This document shows, piece after piece, positions 17,018 to 24,318 of a stretch of DNA of 32,036 nucleotides. The position numbers and the translations under genes were made by a program. The notes below the pieces were generated by a model, which saw nothing but the letters and a program-made list of their open reading frames with translations, ran no database searches and was not told the origin of the DNA. The DNA is taken from the IMG/VR virus record IMGVR_UViG_3300032315_001089, positions 1 through 32,036 of that record; one strand, given 5' to 3'. The stretch comes from a virus. Numbering within the stretch: position 1 is the first letter of the stretch; the number at the start of each line of letters is the position of its first letter.

Positions 17018-18398
17018 AGTTCATCTTTTCTCTTATAGCTTTGTCCAAAAGATTTTTTCTAGTAGCATCCATTTCATCATAATCAGGATTCTTACCTAAA
17101 AATTTAATATATCTTGGATTTGGCACTTTTTGTCCCAAATCATCTTCTATGTATTTTTTTGTTACGCCTGAATAATCTTGCTTAAACACCTTGTAATACA
17201 AATCACCTTTTCCGAACAATTTAAGAAAATCATAAATTTTTGAATGTGCTAATCTTGTTGGCATAGTCAACAAATCTCTGATTAAATCAGTTTTATGTGT
17301 ATTGCCAGAACACCAGACAGCAAGTTTCATAAACTTTCCAATTTCGTCAACATCACCTTTTGTATAGCCTTGAGTTAACAAAAGATTTTTTATCATTTCA
17401 ACATTGTTAGGATGTAAGATATAAGCAGTAACCAATATCTTATTGTTCGGCAAATCACTTATAATATTAGAAAAATTACAATTAGGAAACATATCGTGAA
17501 GCAATGCTGCTTGTTGAAGGTTTCTCAAGTATTGTGTTGGATTCACATCTGTATTTTCAATGGCATTGACATAATATTTCTTTAAAATCTTTTGATCCAA
17601 ATCTTTGTCTTTGACACTTTGCTTTATCATTGACAAAAATCTTTCTGGTATTTTTTTATCCACAGAAAATCTACAACATATGTCTGCCAATCTGAATGGC
17701 AAATAACGATCTCTTTTAAATGTCATTGTTGGATCTTCTACGGTTGATATTTCTTCTACTTTTAGATCATGTGCGCCACCAACAGGATCTAAAAGTTCGG
17801 CATTGTCACCATCTGAATTTTTTAATTTAAGATAAAGCGAATTAATAGTAATGTCTCTTGTATACGCATCTTGTTCTATATTATGAACAAATTTTGCCAC
17901 ATCTGGAACCAAATGACGATTCTTGTTATTTCTATTCAAAGTAGCAATATGCGCTTTTTGATGACCTCTCTGTACAGTAACTTCCATTGGATGATGTTGA
18001 GCATCATGGCGAGAAATATAATAAACCAATTCTTTATCATCAAATTGATGATCGCCAGTTACCTTTTTAAACGGTGATTCTGAATTTTTTAAAATTAATA
18101 TAATTTCATCTGGCGTAGCATCTGTCACTAAATCAAAATTTTTGAAAGTTTTGCCTTTAAGATGATCTCTTAACGCTCCGCCTGTCAAGAACAAATTCTT
18201 TCTTTTTAAAGTTGGATGTACCAAGCCTTTGCTTTTATCAAGAGTAGTGTAGCCTATTTTTACTTTATCGCTATCTTCAAAGGCTTCAATGATTGGCTTT
18301 AAAAGAGAATTCAAAGTAGAAGTTACTTTGAGTGGCTTAAAATTAATGACACCTTTAGTGTCTTTAAGTCTTATTTTTGAAAGTAGTTCGTCACTCAT
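17007..18398 (-). CDS. CCA-adding enzyme / poly(A) polymerase-like nucleotidyltransferase, active site altered
   Basis: 463 residues. The N-terminal half follows the class II tRNA nucleotidyltransferase/poly(A) polymerase head. It has G-G-A-L-R-D-H-L-K-G-K (residues 73-83), the catalytic strand N-F-D-L-V-T (87-92), a third acidic strand M-E-V-T (138-141), R-D-I-T-I-N-S (181-187) and L-D-P-V-G-G (203-208). In the family the catalytic strand is D-x-D; here the first Asp is Asn87 (AAT codon checked), while Asp89 and Glu139 remain. The E-D-x-x-R nucleotide-binding motif is also degenerate (K-R-D-R-Y-L-P-F-R). The protein may be inactive, altered in specificity or a structural derivative. It lies inside the tail operon; the start overlaps the coiled-coil gene by four bases. 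Confidence 0.8.
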   Translation of the reverse strand: MSDELLSKIRLKDTKGVINFKPLKVTSTLNSLLKPIIEAFEDSDKVKIGYTTLDKSKGLVHPTLKRKNLFLTGGALRDHLKGKTFKNFDLVTDATPDEIILILKNSESPFKKVTGDHQFDDKELVYYISRHDAQHHPMEVTVQRGHQKAHIATLNRNNKNRHLVPDVAKFVHNIEQDAYTRDITINSLYLKLKNSDGDNAELLDPVGGAHDLKVEEISTVEDPTMTFKRDRYLPFRLADICCRFSVDKKIPERFLSMIKQSVKDKDLDQKILKKYYVNAIENTDVNPTQYLRNLQQAALLHDMFPNCNFSNIISDLPNNKILVTAYILHPNNVEMIKNLLLTQGYTKGDVDEIGKFMKLAVWCSGNTHKTDLIRDLLTMPTRLAHSKIYDFLKLFGKGDLYYKVFKQDYSGVTKKYIEDDLGQKVPNPRYIKFLGKNPDYDEMDATRKNLLDKAIREKMNYGS

Positions 18399-18805
18399 TT
18401 TGGTAATCCCGTCATGTAAAGTATATATCCAATTATAATTGGCAAAGATATATTATAAATGGTCAAACCGATATTATAAATAATTAAAAATGTATTTTTT
18501 ACTTGTGATTCTGTTCCTTGTTTATAATTAAATAAATCTTTATGTCCGTTTTCCAAATCTTCTATTCTTTCATATAATTCATCAAAATTGTCACTAAGCT
18601 TTTCAAGATTATCTTCAAAAAGTATAATTTTTGTTTGTAAATCTATGTGCTTATCAATTATTTTTTCAAATTTAGTATCTAGCTTTTCCAAATTTTCAAG
18701 CAATATCTTGACTCTCTCATCCACTCTAGAAGTGGAATCATAAAGTGTTTGGACTTTCTTTTCCAGATCACCATCATCTGAAATATTTTTCTTTGGTGCG
18801 ACCAT
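18395..18805 (-). CDS. Coiled-coil, tail-anchored membrane protein
   Basis: 136 residues. Residues about 15-95 are a charged coiled coil (E/K/L/D-rich with heptad spacing). Residues about 105-131 are strongly hydrophobic (L-I-I-Y-N-I-G-L-T-I-Y and L-P-I-I-I-G-Y-I-L-Y), giving a C-terminal membrane anchor with only a few residues beyond. The layout matches XhlA-type phage membrane proteins, which take part in lysis in some phages. That is an analogy of layout, not a sequence match. It is the first gene of the leftward run, starting at a divergent spacer, with no Shine-Dalgarno. Confidence 0.65.
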   Translation of the reverse strand: MVAPKKNISDDGDLEKKVQTLYDSTSRVDERVKILLENLEKLDTKFEKIIDKHIDLQTKIILFEDNLEKLSDNFDELYERIEDLENGHKDLFNYKQGTESQVKNTFLIIYNIGLTIYNISLPIIIGYILYMTGLPK

Positions 18806-18846
18806 AATTATATGTATTATTTTGTTCCAAAATTGTAAATAATAAT
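18806..18846. promoter_or_regulatory. Divergent promoter spacer
   Basis: These 41 bases separate a leftward and a rightward gene, so both must be driven from here or from within the coding ends. On the minus strand TTTACA (18834-18839) and TACATA (18811-18816) are 17 bases apart, a reasonable sigma70-like pair, with the -10 only 5 bases before the ATG at 18805. On the plus strand TAAATA (18836-18841) is also 5 bases before the ATG at 18847, without a clear -35. Neither gene has a Shine-Dalgarno. Short or absent leaders are implied. Confidence 0.5.
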
Positions 18847-19293
18847 ATGAGAAACAAATCAGTCCTTCCGTCTATTCCTGTTGTTTTGCCATCTACCGAT
18901 CAAAACGCCGTTGTAACAGATGCTCAACTTTTGGATATTTACAGTGAAATTCTAGAAGATTTAAGAAGTGATCGCAAAGAAGTCGATGCAATTCTTTCCA
19001 ATTTTGTTGAAATGGTTATGAACGAAGGAGACTCTACATCTTCCAGCAAGGAAGCATTGGTCAATCTAGCAAAATTAAAGTCTGATATTTCTATTGGAAA
19101 GACAAAAATTGCTGATTTAATGACTTCTTTAAAATTAAAAGAAAAGCAAGCATCTAAAATTAATGCGACTCAAAATAATAATATAACTATAACTGACAGA
19201 AGAAATTTGATTGAAACGATAAATAAATTAACAAACAATAAGGAAGATAAAGATGCCGAATTTGATCAATCTGCAACATTGGCTAATGAGTGA
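18847..19293 (+). CDS. Hypothetical helical protein
   Basis: 148 residues, mostly alpha-helical and acidic at both ends, with a long amphipathic stretch from about residue 65 to 110 and an N-rich loop (Q-N-N-N-I-T-I) at about 120. I recognise no domain. Size and helicity are compatible with a phage small terminase or a packaging or assembly factor, but the next gene has no Walker A motif and is not a large terminase, so that is not supported. It starts the rightward run at the divergent spacer, and its end overlaps the next gene by 41 bases. Confidence 0.6.
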   Translation: MRNKSVLPSIPVVLPSTDQNAVVTDAQLLDIYSEILEDLRSDRKEVDAILSNFVEMVMNEGDSTSSSKEALVNLAKLKSDISIGKTKIADLMTSLKLKEKQASKINATQNNNITITDRRNLIETINKLTNNKEDKDAEFDQSATLANE

Positions 19294-20521
19294 ACAGGAA
19301 AACCCTGCTCCATCACCTGATGCGTTTATGGGATCTGATCCCACTAGCCTTGCTCCACAGTCATACGACAAAACCACTCAGGTAAGTCTTCCCAAGACAA
19401 ATTCACCTATGGAACAGCCTAATACGCAGGAGCCAAGTGAGCCTGATATGCCAAAAGACACAAAGGTGTCTGATTTTAGTTCTTGGAAAAATAAATTCTT
19501 TAAAGAAAGCATTAAGAATGATGTTGGTATATTGCTCCAAATGATTAATCGGATCAGAGAGGGCGAATTATCAACATATCAGAAGAAATTTGTTGAAGAT
19601 AACCTTCAAATTTGTTTCCTTAGACAGAATTCAAATATCAATAAAGCTTCTGGTGAAATGCGTAAGAAAATCAGAGATGACCTTGATATGGCTAACCCAA
19701 GCGTTTCATTGGCGAATCATTTCGCATCCACAATATCAACAATGCCAGAATTGCTGAACACATTTATCAGAATTTCTGGATATTATAGTAATAAAGCAGA
19801 TCTTCACAGGAAGTATATTGCTTCTCTTATTGGTGCGATTCAGGTTGGTTCTGGTGCGCAACAAGAAGACATTGTTTACAATGAAAAAACTTATTCCATA
19901 AGAATTTCAACAAGATTTAATAGCAAATTTGGCTTGATTGATATGGGTCGTTGGTCTTTACAACAAGATGATTCGCAAAAGTATCTTTCAGATCCAGAAT
20001 TGGAGAAATTAGACTCTGGCGCACCTGAAGAAAAAAGAGTCCTTCGTCACAGAATAATCATCGAATCAGTAGCTACTTCTTTCGAGAAAAGAGTTTTCAT
20101 TGTCAATGTATTAGCAGATAACGGAACTCTTTATTTTGTTGGCATGGATTTATCTAACATTCTTCGAAGCGGATATGACAATGGCGTATTAACCGTTTCT
20201 ACGTTCCAAAATGATGCCTCTGAGGCGTTATTTGATTCTGATGGCAATCTGGTCACTTTGCAAGATATTAAGATCCAGTACCAAAAAGAAACCGGAGAAA
20301 TGGATGAGAATGGCAATCCTTTGAAAGACAGAACTGAATTTCTTGTCAAGAAGGATGGAATGTTGTTTATTAATGCTTCTTTGGAAACATTGCAAGATGC
20401 TGCTGGTAATGTAAACGGTTTGAGTGTTAAAGAATTGCCTTATAACGGAAATCCAAGTGATTTGCATAATCTCGTTAGATGTGTAGCAAGTGCGCCAGAA
20501 TTGATACTTCGCAATTGCTAA
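19253..20521 (+). CDS. Hypothetical protein, possible virion protein
   Basis: 422 residues. The first 60 are Pro/Asp/Ser-rich and disordered-looking; then comes S-D-F-S-S-W-K-N-K-F-F-K-E and a mixed alpha/beta body with no motif I recognise. The start at 19253 is preferred because AAGGAAG lies 6 bases before it. An internal ATG at 19286 just before the upstream stop has no ribosome site. The gene overlaps its upstream neighbour by 41 bases, suggesting coupled expression. It contains S-D-F-S-S-W, similar to the M-x-x-F-x-x-W starts of proteins at 26773-31166, but here it is internal. Confidence 0.6.
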   Translation: MPNLINLQHWLMSEQENPAPSPDAFMGSDPTSLAPQSYDKTTQVSLPKTNSPMEQPNTQEPSEPDMPKDTKVSDFSSWKNKFFKESIKNDVGILLQMINRIREGELSTYQKKFVEDNLQICFLRQNSNINKASGEMRKKIRDDLDMANPSVSLANHFASTISTMPELLNTFIRISGYYSNKADLHRKYIASLIGAIQVGSGAQQEDIVYNEKTYSIRISTRFNSKFGLIDMGRWSLQQDDSQKYLSDPELEKLDSGAPEEKRVLRHRIIIESVATSFEKRVFIVNVLADNGTLYFVGMDLSNILRSGYDNGVLTVSTFQNDASEALFDSDGNLVTLQDIKIQYQKETGEMDENGNPLKDRTEFLVKKDGMLFINASLETLQDAAGNVNGLSVKELPYNGNPSDLHNLVRCVASAPELILRNC

Positions 20522-20581
20522 GATAAATTATAAAAATTTATGATAGTTTGTCGTAAATATATTATATTCTAAGGACGAAAA

Positions 20582-21085
20582 ATGATATTATTTAACGAGT
20601 ATGTGAATCGTCATCACTTCATGTCAAAAAAAAGACTTCGTCTTTTGATGGCTGCTTTGCAAAAAGATGGATTAAGAACAGACGATTACACTCATGATGA
20701 ATACGAACCTTATGTTTTCGTTTATGCTTACCCAATACCAACAACTTTTGAAGGCGTAAGATTCTATATGCATGGAGACATCCTTGCATTCAAAACACAG
20801 AAAAAACCAGAAACACAGCCTTATGGTGAAGCATATGAGCTTGATTTACAAACAATGTTGATGGATATCTTTGAAAACGAAAAAGATAAAAGTGAAAAGC
20901 ATATTACAAAAGTTCTTGTAAACTTGATCGGAAGAGAAATAAGAGATCATTTCAAGAAAGAAAAAGCAGCAGAACAAAATATGCTTACAGGACAAGTTGG
21001 AGACGATAAAAAGAACGCTGGTCAAATTGTTATTAAAAATAATGGCACCGATTATTCAAACACAATCTTTAGCAAGTGGAATTGA
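20582..21085 (+). CDS. Hypothetical protein
   Basis: 167 residues, mixed charge. It begins with M-I-L-F-N-E-Y, has a basic segment S-K-K-R-L-R-L-L-M, a central Y-E-P-Y-V-F-V-Y-A-Y-P-I-P stretch and a charged helical second half ending in a polar tail. No domain is recognised. AAGGA lies suitably before the ATG. A 60-base AT-rich gap separates it from the gene before it, so it could have its own promoter, but I see no convincing -35/-10 pair. Confidence 0.6.
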   Translation: MILFNEYVNRHHFMSKKRLRLLMAALQKDGLRTDDYTHDEYEPYVFVYAYPIPTTFEGVRFYMHGDILAFKTQKKPETQPYGEAYELDLQTMLMDIFENEKDKSEKHITKVLVNLIGREIRDHFKKEKAAEQNMLTGQVGDDKKNAGQIVIKNNGTDYSNTIFSKWN

Positions 21086-21093
21086 GGTTAATT

Positions 21094-21369
21094 ATGCATC
21101 ACGATCATGAAGAAGATGAACCAAGATCATATATGGCTTATCGCAATTTGCACGATATCTACGAGAATGTAGAGGAACTTCTTCATATGTTAGATGAAGA
21201 CGAAACTTTAGAAGATTGGATTGAACACAAAATTTCAACTGCTAGAAATGCAATTTCAGATGTTTTCAGCGCAATCAGATATGAAAAACATCATGATGAT
21301 GAAGAAGATGAAGAAAATGAAATTATAATTGGTTTTGGCGAATGGGTAAAAAATAAGACCAGAGGCTAG
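21094..21369 (+). CDS. Small acidic His/Asp/Glu-rich protein
   Basis: 91 residues from ATG 21094, chosen because GAGG lies 6 bases upstream; a GTG at 21076 would add six residues but lacks a site. The protein begins M-H-H-D-H-E-E-D-E and has a second H-H-D-D-E-E-D-E-E-N-E block near residue 65-75, with a helical middle. The His/Asp clusters could bind metal ions, but no known fold is recognised. It is eight bases after its upstream gene, and its TAG stop lies in the loop of the terminator that follows. Confidence 0.65.
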   Translation: MHHDHEEDEPRSYMAYRNLHDIYENVEELLHMLDEDETLEDWIEHKISTARNAISDVFSAIRYEKHHDDEEDEENEIIIGFGEWVKNKTRG

Positions 21370-21378
21370 CCTCTGGTC
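21357..21378. terminator. Bidirectional intrinsic terminator
   Basis: The 22 bases form a perfect palindrome built from GACCAGAGGC and its complement around a CTAG centre, giving a 9-bp GC-rich stem with a 4-base loop. AATTTT follows on the plus strand, and TTATTTTTT follows on the minus strand. It sits between convergent genes ending at 21369 and 21402, so it can stop both transcripts. The plus-strand gene ends inside the hairpin, with TAG in the loop. Confidence 0.85.
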
Positions 21379-21401
21379 AATTTTAACAAATTTAATTATA
21401 C

Positions 21402-21530
21402 TTATTTGCTAAACATGCTCATAATTTTTGAAACAACCATATCATACATCATCTTGACCCACATTGGCTGAGGGAGAAGATTCCATCCAACAATTAAACC
21501 ACAACCGAACCAAAACATTGCGTCCATCAT
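21402..21530 (-). CDS. 42-residue membrane micro-protein
   Basis: A short reading frame of 42 residues with an excellent ribosome binding site: GGAGG is 6 bases before the ATG at 21530. It encodes M-M-D-A-M-F-W-F-G-C-G-L-I-V-G-W-N-L-L-P as a predicted membrane helix (about residues 4-20). A Met-rich amphipathic tail ending M-F-S-K follows. It is followed by the T-rich arm of the bidirectional terminator. The combination of strong site, hydrophobic helix and terminator makes a real gene likely. Function is unknown; small phage membrane proteins often act on the host envelope or in lysis, which is only a general possibility. Confidence 0.75.
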   Translation of the reverse strand: MMDAMFWFGCGLIVGWNLLPQPMWVKMMYDMVVSKIMSMFSK

Positions 21531-21643
21531 GGTACACCTCCAACAGTATATATTCTCATTATCTTAAATTATACACGAAATTAATCCAAGACCCTTATCA
21601 CAGAATCATAAAAGAGACGACAGATTTAATTATAAGAATTAAA
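21531..21643 (-). promoter_or_regulatory. Leader region of the membrane micro-protein with TATAAT
   Basis: This 113-base gap lies between the nuclease-like gene and the micro-protein. A consensus TATAAT is present on the minus strand at 21568-21573, about 37 bases before the start codon, leaving a leader that ends in GGAGG. The -35 region is weak. A 7-bp A/T-only inverted repeat (TTTAATT / AATTAAA) follows the stop of the upstream gene but lacks a T-run. Confidence 0.35.
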
Positions 21644-22261
21644 TTATTTTTTTATTTTTTCGTATTTGTCATTATCTGTTACCTTGTAATGACTTATGTA
21701 TTTGTAAGGAATGCGATAAAAATCTTCAATCGTATTGCTTTGTCCTAAACCTTTTTTGCACTTCTTTCTAACTCGTATACATCCATGTTCTGGTTCAACA
21801 AATTTTTCAGAAGACAATACTCCATGCCCATAAAATTCTTCTCCACAACTTTCTTGCGCCATTTTCAAACAAATCATCGGTATGACCAGTAATTCATCAC
21901 CACAACTAAATTTATTATTATCTGTTTGAATATAACTGCACATCAAAATATATGACTTTATATCGTCTTGAAGATATTTTAATTTTCTTGTTTCAACATC
22001 AACGCCTTCTTTAACATATCTGAACAGATCCCATCTTTTAGCAGATGCTTCAATGTGTAATGTTTCATTATCTTTTGTTGCAATTAAATCTGTATTTTTC
22101 CAAATAATATTTTCTTTTTCATCTCTGTCAAACGTATTAACTTTATATTTTTTTTGTTCTAAAAATTTAATTGCTGCAATTCTTCCAATCTCTTCAAAAC
22201 TATCATTTCTTGTTTTGTTGAAATAGCCATGCAGATGACCATCTTTGAAGTATGTGTTCAT
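21644..22261 (-). CDS. Possible PD-(D/E)XK-type nuclease
   Basis: 205 residues, basic. A helix-rich N-terminus (F-E-E-I-G-R-I-A-A-I-K-F-L-E) leads to T-D-L-I-A-T (Asp58) and H-I-E-A-S-A-K-R (Glu71, Lys75). This order (helix, strand with D, strand with E and K) resembles the restriction-endonuclease fold. The lysine is shifted two places from the classical E-x-K, so the call is tentative. Several cysteines and a K-K-C-K-K segment lie near the C-terminus. It is divergent from an HNH nuclease gene 101 bases away, which is typical of free-standing phage endonuclease islands. No Shine-Dalgarno is present. Confidence 0.45.
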   Translation of the reverse strand: MNTYFKDGHLHGYFNKTRNDSFEEIGRIAAIKFLEQKKYKVNTFDRDEKENIIWKNTDLIATKDNETLHIEASAKRWDLFRYVKEGVDVETRKLKYLQDDIKSYILMCSYIQTDNNKFSCGDELLVIPMICLKMAQESCGEEFYGHGVLSSEKFVEPEHGCIRVRKKCKKGLGQSNTIEDFYRIPYKYISHYKVTDNDKYEKIKK

Positions 22262-22362
22262 ATTTCTAATGTAGTGTATTTTATTTTTTAGTCAAATATA
22301 ATTACAAACTGGCAGAAGAAGACAACTTTACATTTTTTTTAATTATTTTTATATATTATTTC
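22262..22362. promoter_or_regulatory. Divergent promoter region between two nuclease-like genes
   Basis: On the minus strand TTGACT (22290-22295) and TACATT (22268-22273) are 16 bases apart, a good sigma70-like pair, and the start codon follows the -10 by 6 bases. On the plus strand TATATT (22352-22357) lies 5 bases before the ATG at 22363, with TTTACA (22327-22332) as a possible -35 at a long 19-base spacing. Neither gene has a Shine-Dalgarno. Confidence 0.45.
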
Positions 22363-22641
22363 ATGGCTAAAAAAAAGATAAACAAAAAATACGCAAAGCT
22401 ATCTGCTGGTAAGTGTAGATTTTGCGATTGCAATCAATATGAACTTTTAGATTGCCATAAGATTATGGAAGGTAATAAAAATAAAGGACCGGGATATGTG
22501 AAATCAAATGTAGTTGTTTGTTGTGCATTGTGCCACAGAAAAATTCATGCAAATATAATCAAAATAGACAAATACTACACAACAACACTTGGTAAAGAAA
22601 TTTTACATTATTGGCTAGAAGGTGTTGAACATTGGAATTAA
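22363..22641 (+). CDS. HNH endonuclease (small, free-standing)
   Basis: 92 residues with the zinc-stapled HNH layout. It has C18-x2-C21, then D30-C31-H32-K-I in place of the more usual D-H-H-I, Asn49 before the second knuckle, and C54-x2-C57-H58-x3-H62. The N-terminus is very basic (A-K-K-K-I-N-K-K), suited to DNA binding. HNH proteins of this size nick or cut DNA; in phages they act as homing endonucleases or in packaging. Packaging-type HNH genes sit beside terminases, which are not seen here, so a homing-type element is more likely. Confidence 0.82.
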   Translation: MAKKKINKKYAKLSAGKCRFCDCNQYELLDCHKIMEGNKNKGPGYVKSNVVVCCALCHRKIHANIIKIDKYYTTTLGKEILHYWLEGVEHWN

Positions 22642-22714
22642 TTTACTCAGCTTTTTTATTTTTTATTCTCGTAATTTAACTAAATAATTATAGACAATTA
22701 TTTTTAGAGGCAAT

Positions 22715-23650
22715 ATGAAAAAAGAATTACTTGAGTTGATGGAAAAGATTGAGTCTTCTTTAACAGAACTAAAAAGTAAATTACAAAATATTGTTGAGCA
22801 AGAACAACCACAACAAGTTGAAGAAAAAATAGTTGTTGAAACAAAGATACAAGAAATCACACATATTGACGAACCAACTGTCAATGATGCTTTAAGACAA
22901 TTTGTAGCAAATCCTGCTTGGATTCCTGCTGTACCTCCAGATTTGATTTGCGATGAAAATAGCCATGAAGACAAAATGGATAGAGCTAGAGGCATAAGAG
23001 ACATCTTTAATCCAAGCTTCAACTACGAAGGTAAAAAAGTTTTAGATTTAGGAACAGGTTATGGTCATTTAGTTCAAGCTATTTCTGAAAAAAATCCTGC
23101 AATTGTTGTGGGTTATGATGTAAAAAATGAATTCCAAGTTGGAAATTCAGAAAAATCAATTTTGACAACTTCTTGGGATGAAGTGGTTAAGAATGGTCCA
23201 TATGATTTCATTATGATATACGATGTATTAGACCACGCTATTGATGAAACACCACAAAACATCTTAATCAAAGCCAAATCTGTTTTAACAAGTAATGGTA
23301 CAATAAGAATGCGTTGCCATCCATTTATCAGCAAACATGGAGGACACGCATACACAAAAATCAACAAAGCCTATGCACATCTTATTTTGACAGAAGCAGA
23401 AATGAAAGAAATAGGACATGATTTCAAGAATTTCCCAACAATAAAAGTAACCACACCTTTAAAGACTTATAGTAGCTTTATTTCAGGTGCTGGATTGAAG
23501 ACAGTTGATCATAAGGTTGTTAACGAACCAGCTGATGGATTTTTCCTTACAGGTAATGTTTCCGATAGAATTAAAATGAATTTACGCATTAGACAGCTTT
23601 TAATTCCTCAAATGGGAATGCAATTTGTTGATTATACACTAAGCAATTAA
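22715..23650 (+). CDS. Class I SAM-dependent methyltransferase
   Basis: 311 residues. The first 55 form an acidic coiled coil (E-Q-E-Q-P-Q-Q-V-E-E-K). The methyltransferase core begins with K-K-V-L-D-L-G-T-G-Y-G-H-L (motif I, about residues 108-120), then V-V-G-Y-D-V at the acidic ribose-binding position, and Y-D-F-I-M-I-Y-D-V-L-D-H as motif IV/post-I. There is no N-P-P-Y or D-P-P-Y motif, so a DNA amino-methyltransferase is unlikely; small-molecule or sugar methyltransferases fit better. AGAGG precedes ATG. The next three genes encode repeat-rich virion-like proteins, so modification of a surface structure is possible but unproven. Confidence 0.82.
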   Translation: MKKELLELMEKIESSLTELKSKLQNIVEQEQPQQVEEKIVVETKIQEITHIDEPTVNDALRQFVANPAWIPAVPPDLICDENSHEDKMDRARGIRDIFNPSFNYEGKKVLDLGTGYGHLVQAISEKNPAIVVGYDVKNEFQVGNSEKSILTTSWDEVVKNGPYDFIMIYDVLDHAIDETPQNILIKAKSVLTSNGTIRMRCHPFISKHGGHAYTKINKAYAHLILTEAEMKEIGHDFKNFPTIKVTTPLKTYSSFISGAGLKTVDHKVVNEPADGFFLTGNVSDRIKMNLRIRQLLIPQMGMQFVDYTLSN

Positions 23651-23652
23651 AA

Positions 23653-23687
23653 CCTTTTGTTACAATAGTATATATTGTAACAAAAGG
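23653..23687 (+). promoter_or_regulatory. 15-bp RNA hairpin masking a ribosome binding site
   Basis: CCTTTTGTTACAATA (23653-23667) pairs perfectly with TATTGTAACAAAAGG (23673-23687) around a GTATA loop. The AAGGAG of the next gene begins inside the 3' arm (23684-23689), and the start codon is at 23695, so a folded leader would block initiation. It starts 2 bases after the methyltransferase stop. No T-run follows on the plus strand, so it is not a standard terminator for the upstream gene. Confidence 0.8.
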
Positions 23688-23694
23688 AGATTTA

Positions 23695-24315
23695 ATGGCA
23701 AATGTCACTGCCGGTCTAGGCGTACAAATATATGATAATTCTTACACCGGTGGCGCTAGTGATAAAATTGCTAGCATTATAAGCGGCAAGATACAAGTAG
23801 AAACCGGCATTATCAGAATAAACCCTGTTTCAGGTAGCATACAAACTATTCAAGGTATAGCCAGCGGCTTTCCATTAACAATACAAGGTTTAATTAGTGG
23901 TACTCCATTAGCCATCCAAGGCATTACTAGTGGATCACCTGTAATAACTTCCGAATTAGAAACAACATCAAATACAATAAGTGTTTATAATACATCGTCA
24001 AGTGTTGCTTCAACTGATAGCTCAATCGTTGCCTATTATAGCGTTTCTGCTGGAACAAAATTTTTAATCAAAGAAATAATTGCAAGTGCATCATCTGGTC
24101 CTGTAAAAGTAACTGTTGAGTATGCAGCAGCAGCAACTGGATTATCATCTGGAACATATACTGTTGGATTTTTCTCATCAGCAAATCCAACTTTAACTAT
24201 ACCTTTCTATCAACCAATAGTAGCTGTAGGTCCGACTTATGTAAGAGTGACAATGAGAAATGATTCGGCATTTACGCAAGATCTTTATGCCACAATTATT
24301 GGCAGATCGGTTTGA
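23695..24315 (+). CDS. Beta-rich repeat protein, probable virion appendage or decoration protein
   Basis: 206 residues, no cysteines and almost entirely Ser/Thr/Gly/Ile/Val. Residues about 45-85 contain 11-residue repeats of the form I-Q-G-I-x-S-G-x-P-L-x (I-Q-G-I-A-S-G-F-P-L-T, I-Q-G-L-I-S-G-T-P-L-A, I-Q-G-I-T-S-G-S-P-V), as in beta-solenoid or fibrous proteins. The C-terminal 100 residues form a beta sandwich-like module ending T-Q-D-L-Y-A-T-I-I-G-R. Composition resembles phage tail-fibre and head-decoration proteins. Its translation appears controlled by the hairpin just upstream. No specific family is recognised. Confidence 0.65.
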   Translation: MANVTAGLGVQIYDNSYTGGASDKIASIISGKIQVETGIIRINPVSGSIQTIQGIASGFPLTIQGLISGTPLAIQGITSGSPVITSELETTSNTISVYNTSSSVASTDSSIVAYYSVSAGTKFLIKEIIASASSGPVKVTVEYAAAATGLSSGTYTVGFFSSANPTLTIPFYQPIVAVGPTYVRVTMRNDSAFTQDLYATIIGRSV

Positions 24316-24318
24316 TAA

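Noticed and set aside
18847-20521. Terminase small/large subunit pair
   Set aside because: The first protein is helical and of suitable size, but the second has no Walker A/B or nuclease motif, so the pair is not terminase-like.
21464-21748. Plus-strand reading frame of 94 codons with a hydrophobic end
   Set aside because: It overlaps the well-supported micro-gene and the nuclease-like gene on the other strand, has no ribosome site, and its hydrophobic part is the antisense of an A-rich coding end.
22690-22714. A/T-only inverted repeat before the methyltransferase gene as a terminator
   Set aside because: The stem has no G-C pairs and only a short T-run, so stability is doubtful.
22715-23650. 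DNA methyltransferase paired with the nearby nucleases as a restriction-modification system
   Set aside because: No N/D-P-P-Y/F motif or target-recognition region is visible, and the HNH protein resembles free-standing phage nucleases.
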